Assembly: GCA_003024985.2 (NCBI GenBank)
Contig: PXIH01S0006004.1
DNA: 10,156 bases
Origin: Euperipatoides rowelli
Taxonomy: Eukaryota > Onychophora > Udeonychophora > Euonychophora > Peripatopsidae
Strand: one strand, 5' to 3'
Shown in pieces: positions 7,803-10,156 of this stretch. A program made the translations under genes and the position numbers. The notes under the pieces were generated by a model. That model had not been told where the DNA came from. It worked only from the letters and a program-made list of their open reading frames with translations, and did no database searches. Each line of letters starts with the position of its first letter. Positions within the stretch are counted from its first letter, which is position 1.

Positions 7803-8682
7803 CTGGAATTAAAATAGGGCATCATTATATAATAGCAGTTTAGACGTGCTTAATTAATTAATTAACTAACTACAATGAAGTGTGTTATAACCTCAAATTA
7901 CATATGAGGCTAAAATATACAGGTGAGAAAAAATATTCTCTAATACAAAATAATGTTTGGGACAATGTTTTGAAAAAATAAAATACATAAGAGCAACATA
8001 ATATGGACAACAATCAAAACAATGTTAAGTGAAAACTAGATGTACCGCCATAATTTCCTCCACCATACCTCAATCAATTACTTCTCATTATTAACATCCT
8101 TATCAAATTCAAGAGCATATTAATTCCTGCATGATTTCTAATAATGATCTATATAATTTTAGTTTCATTATGATACATCAACTCATTATGATTCCTATCT
8201 TCATAACATTTTCAATGTATTGTATTTTTCTTCTTCTTTCCCATCGTTGTCATCATCGCCATTATCAGTATTACTTTTTATAAGAGGTAAAAATATGTCA
8301 GGTCTGGTGTCTTTGTTAATACAAAATAAGCTCACACTTTGATTCAGTTGTGTACAATTCCAATATTTTAAATACACATATGCCAGACAACAAAAGACCA
8401 TTGTTCAGCAAGGTTGTCCCTTAAAAGTCCAATGAGGTTGCCCCTGGACTTTCCAGGAACAATTCAATCTTTTGATACTGTTGTGACATTTTTTTTTTTT
8501 GTTAATATTAATGAATAGTTTCAGCTATTTACACAGCATTCTAAAAATTCAAAATCTCAGGTCTGCCAGTGATTTTTCTTAATTGTTATAATAATAAATG
8601 GGTTTATTACTAAGCTTTAAGAGTGAAAATAAATTTACTTATCTTAAAACTTAACTCAAGTGAAAATAAGAAAGTAACTCAC
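7803..8682 (-). other. Intron of the ATPase-like gene (880 bp)
   Basis: GTGAGT donor at 8682 and AATTCCAG acceptor ending at 7803, phase 1. The interior is AT-rich with a short TTAA tract at about 7850-7866. An open minus-strand frame at 8401-8201 contains a low-complexity acidic stretch (NGDDDNDGKEEEK) and resembles nothing I know. I see nothing else in it. Confidence 0.9.
7850..7866. repeat. Short TTAA microsatellite
   Basis: About four units of TTAA in the intron between the first two visible exons. Confidence 0.6.
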
Positions 8683-8881
8683 CCAACTGTTCTTCCCTCA
8701 TTTCAGCTTCTACTATTTGTTTGTCAAACCACATGTGAGCTACAGCCAAATTATTGGCTGTTAAAATAGCTGTTTTATCTGTAACAATAACAGTTGTTGC
8801 ACTTAATGTCTCTATTGAGTCCAGGTTACGAACTAAACAATTCTTTCGCACCAGTCTCTGCGCAGTCCAAATAAGCATAAT
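8683..8881 (-). CDS. Na+/K+-ATPase-like alpha subunit, exon with the phosphorylation loop (first exon in view)
   Basis: This internal exon encodes about 66 residues that align without gaps to the stretch following M4 in Na,K-ATPase alpha subunits: stalk residues IMLIWTAQRLVRKNCLVRNL, then the phosphorylation loop, then VAHMWFDKQIVEAE. A pyrimidine-rich acceptor ending in TTTTCAG precedes it, and a GTGAGT donor at 8682 follows; the exon is 199 bp and ends in phase 1 inside a Gly codon. The catalytic Asp (codon 8779-8777) is present, but the loop reads VTDKTAILT instead of CSDKTGTLT, so the Gly-Thr after DKT is Ala-Ile, and the following TQNRM is TANNL. In active P-type pumps this Asp takes the gamma phosphate of ATP. 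The residues VAHMWFD and RKNCLV are typical of the P2C group (Na,K and H,K pumps), which I cannot separate here. The family call is firm; activity is uncertain. The exons encoding M1-M4 are not in the window. Confidence 0.95.
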
Positions 8882-9338
8882 CTGAAAAGTTAAAAATAAG
8901 ATCTCATTAACAGCAAATATTTAAACTTTTTCCGTGTTCTAAAAATGCACAGTACATAAATAAGAAAGACTGACAAACAGAAAACAATTGTTGCCCAGCT
9001 ATGTCTGGACATTTTTTTTATTCTCGCATTAAATTTCAAATCAAAGAGATTAAACCATTTTAAGTTACAAAACAATTTAGTTGGGAATATTTGTGTTGAA
9101 AAATTTAAGTGTGCCATGTTCTAAATAATGCTAATAGATAGTAGACAAATAACACACAGATCATTATTAGTAGGTATTAATGGTCAATAGAAAAGAAAAA
9201 TAAATGTTGATGACACAAAAATATTACATAGGAATAAGAATACCAAAAATAGGTTATTTTTGGAAGGATGGGAAGTACAATGCCATGATATTTTTGAACG
9301 AACAAAGGGACTGCAATACCAAAATTCTACAAGATATT

Positions 9339-9356
9339 ATATTATTTAAATAATAT
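9339..9356. repeat. Perfect 18-bp palindrome
   Basis: ATATTATTTAAATAATAT reads the same on both strands. It is pure A and T, so it could arise by chance in this background. Confidence 0.7.
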
Positions 9357-9366
9357 CATAGGATTC

Positions 9367-9418
9367 ACAACATTAACACTACAATATGAAAGGATTCAAT
9401 ATTGTAGTATTGTGTTGT
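9367..9418. repeat. Imperfect hairpin with direct repeat of AGGATTCA
   Basis: ACTACAATAT at 9378-9387 pairs with ATATTGTAGT at 9399-9408 across an 11-base loop. Outside a small mismatch bubble, ACAACA pairs with TGTTGT. The word AGGATTCA occurs directly before the hairpin (9360-9367) and in its loop (9391-9398). Confidence 0.6.
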
Positions 9419-9650
9419 TATAAGTTATTCCATCACTTTTTTTTTAAATTTTTATAAATTCTAGGCATTTCAGGTAAAAGTGGTACCTATTTTTAATAGT
9501 TTTTTAATGAGTAGAAGGTTGATTTTTGTTTAAAACAATGCATTTGTACAGTTTTTTTTTTTTTTTCTCCAGCTCTATAGTCTAGAGACCAACCATTTGC
9601 TTGTTGGAAAATTGGTGTTCAGAAATTTTCTCTTTTGGAATGTGTTCAGA

Positions 9651-9751
9651 CATGCACTATAACAATGACTTATCTCCATAAAATTATCTTCTAAATCTAT
9701 AAAATATTTAGAAGATAAATTTATGGAGATAAGTCATTGTTATAGAGCATG
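9651..9751. repeat. Long near-perfect inverted repeat (46-bp arms, 9-bp loop)
   Basis: Arms 9651-9696 and 9706-9751 are reverse complements with only two mismatches, separated by nine bases (CTATAAAAT). The outer part reads CATGC(A)CTATAACAATGAC on the left and is mirrored on the right. Either strand's RNA would fold into an almost unbroken 46-bp stem. It could be a fold-back MITE or a source of small RNA. No clear TA or longer target duplication is visible at its ends. Confidence 0.85.
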
Positions 9752-10111
9752 GATTAAAAACAAAAACTTGCAATAAAATTTTTTTATTCATCTACTGATG
9801 ATGGGTACAATAAACGTAGATAAATTAAAAAAAAAAAATGGTTAAAATTAAATTTATATATTTTATACGGTATATAAATTATATCCACTTCCTTCCTTCA
9901 GCTCGTCAATTAATAATATGTGATCCAGCAATAAACTAAGTTGATCTAAACTTAATGGAAATGAAACAACATTTATTTGTATAAACTAAAACACTACAGT
10001 AGCAATGGACTTAAAACATTTATGCAAGATGGTGACACAAGAAAAGTGATGCTATCCCAACATGCATAGTAAAATAATGACATAAGTTAGAATCACCTCA
10101 TGACTCAACAC

Positions 10112-10156
10112 CAGTGTTGGGATAGTTCCAGTAAAAAAGGAACTAGTTCCAGTTCC
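10112..10156. mobile_element. Terminus of a hAT-like element, cut by the window edge
   Basis: CAGTGTTGGG at 10112-10121 is the characteristic end of many hAT-superfamily transposons and their non-autonomous derivatives in animals. It is followed by short repeats of the pattern GGAACT/AGTTCC (GGAACTAGTTCCAGTTCC), typical of the repetitive sub-terminal zone of such elements. The other end, and the 8-bp target duplication that would copy about 10104-10111, lie outside. I infer the superfamily from the terminus only. Confidence 0.55.

Larger units (their letters stand above)
8882..10156. other. Probable intron upstream of the first visible ATPase exon; inverted repeats, no gene found
   Basis: The minus-strand acceptor TTTTCAG at 8882 shows that an intron begins here going upstream. 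The preceding exon of the family, which should encode M3-M4 and end near the PEGLLATVT motif, is not found before the right edge, so the whole stretch is probably intron. It contains an 18-bp palindrome (9339-9356), an imperfect hairpin (9367-9418), a long hairpin (9651-9751) and the start of a hAT-like element (from 10112). Confidence 0.7.

Noticed and set aside
8201-8401. Minus-strand open frame of 66 codons with an acidic stretch
   Set aside because: It lies within an intron whose flanking exons join perfectly in frame and phase; adding it would break the family alignment.
8890-9117. Minus-strand open frame of 75 codons directly upstream of the first visible exon
   Set aside because: Tested as the preceding ATPase exon (M3-M4), but it shows no PEGLLATVT-like end or other match, and the intron acceptor at 8882 lies between.
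1-10156. tRNA, rRNA, CRISPR array, bacterial operon or plasmid features
   Set aside because: No cloverleaf, rRNA-like block, regularly spaced repeats or ribosome-binding-site/ORF pattern seen; the spliced gene shows that the DNA is eukaryotic.

Overview
This window looks like nuclear DNA from an animal. It is strongly AT-rich, its coding sequence is broken into short exons with GT/AG introns, and it holds remnants of eukaryotic cut-and-paste transposons. Words such as TAGGCCTA-like strings and long C runs are common in marine invertebrate genomes, so I lean that way, but I cannot name the lineage.

The only gene I can support lies on the minus strand. It is the middle of a P-type ATPase alpha subunit of the Na+/K+ (or H+/K+) class, P2C. 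Five consecutive exons, read right to left (8881-8683, 7802-7555, 7470-7278, 4870-4695, 2853-2717), join in frame with splice phases 1, 0, 1, 0, 2 into about 317 residues. They cover the segment from the M4 stalk through the phosphorylation loop and nucleotide-binding domain to the TGDH part of the P domain (roughly residues 335-655 of a typical ~1020-residue alpha subunit). The N-terminal third (M1-M4) should lie beyond the right edge. The GDGVNDSP hinge and M5-M10 should lie beyond the left edge, unless the gene really ends at about 2511.

The most interesting signal is in this protein. The fold and the phosphorylatable Asp are kept, but several near-invariant ATP-handling motifs are replaced: DKTGTLT reads DKTAILT, KGAPE reads WGEPQ, DPPR reads ESAR, and the Arg of the GERVLG motif is Gln. 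All reading frames and splice sites in view are intact. It could be a pseudo-pump, or a paralogue that has changed function.

The rest is intron or unassigned DNA. 1-2510: no recognisable gene, with a short island of higher complexity near 1370-1530. 2854-4694: intron with C runs and an internally deleted Tc1/mariner-type element (about 4001-4542) carrying a dead transposase fragment. 4871-7277: intron with more C runs, a degenerate 20-bp repeat and a perfect hairpin. 7803-8682: intron, nothing recognised. 8882-10156: probably intron, with a cluster of inverted repeats including a near-perfect 46-bp-arm hairpin, and at the right edge the start of a hAT-like element (CAGTGTTGGG terminus). All long C runs are on the plus strand, so they are G runs in the ATPase pre-mRNA.
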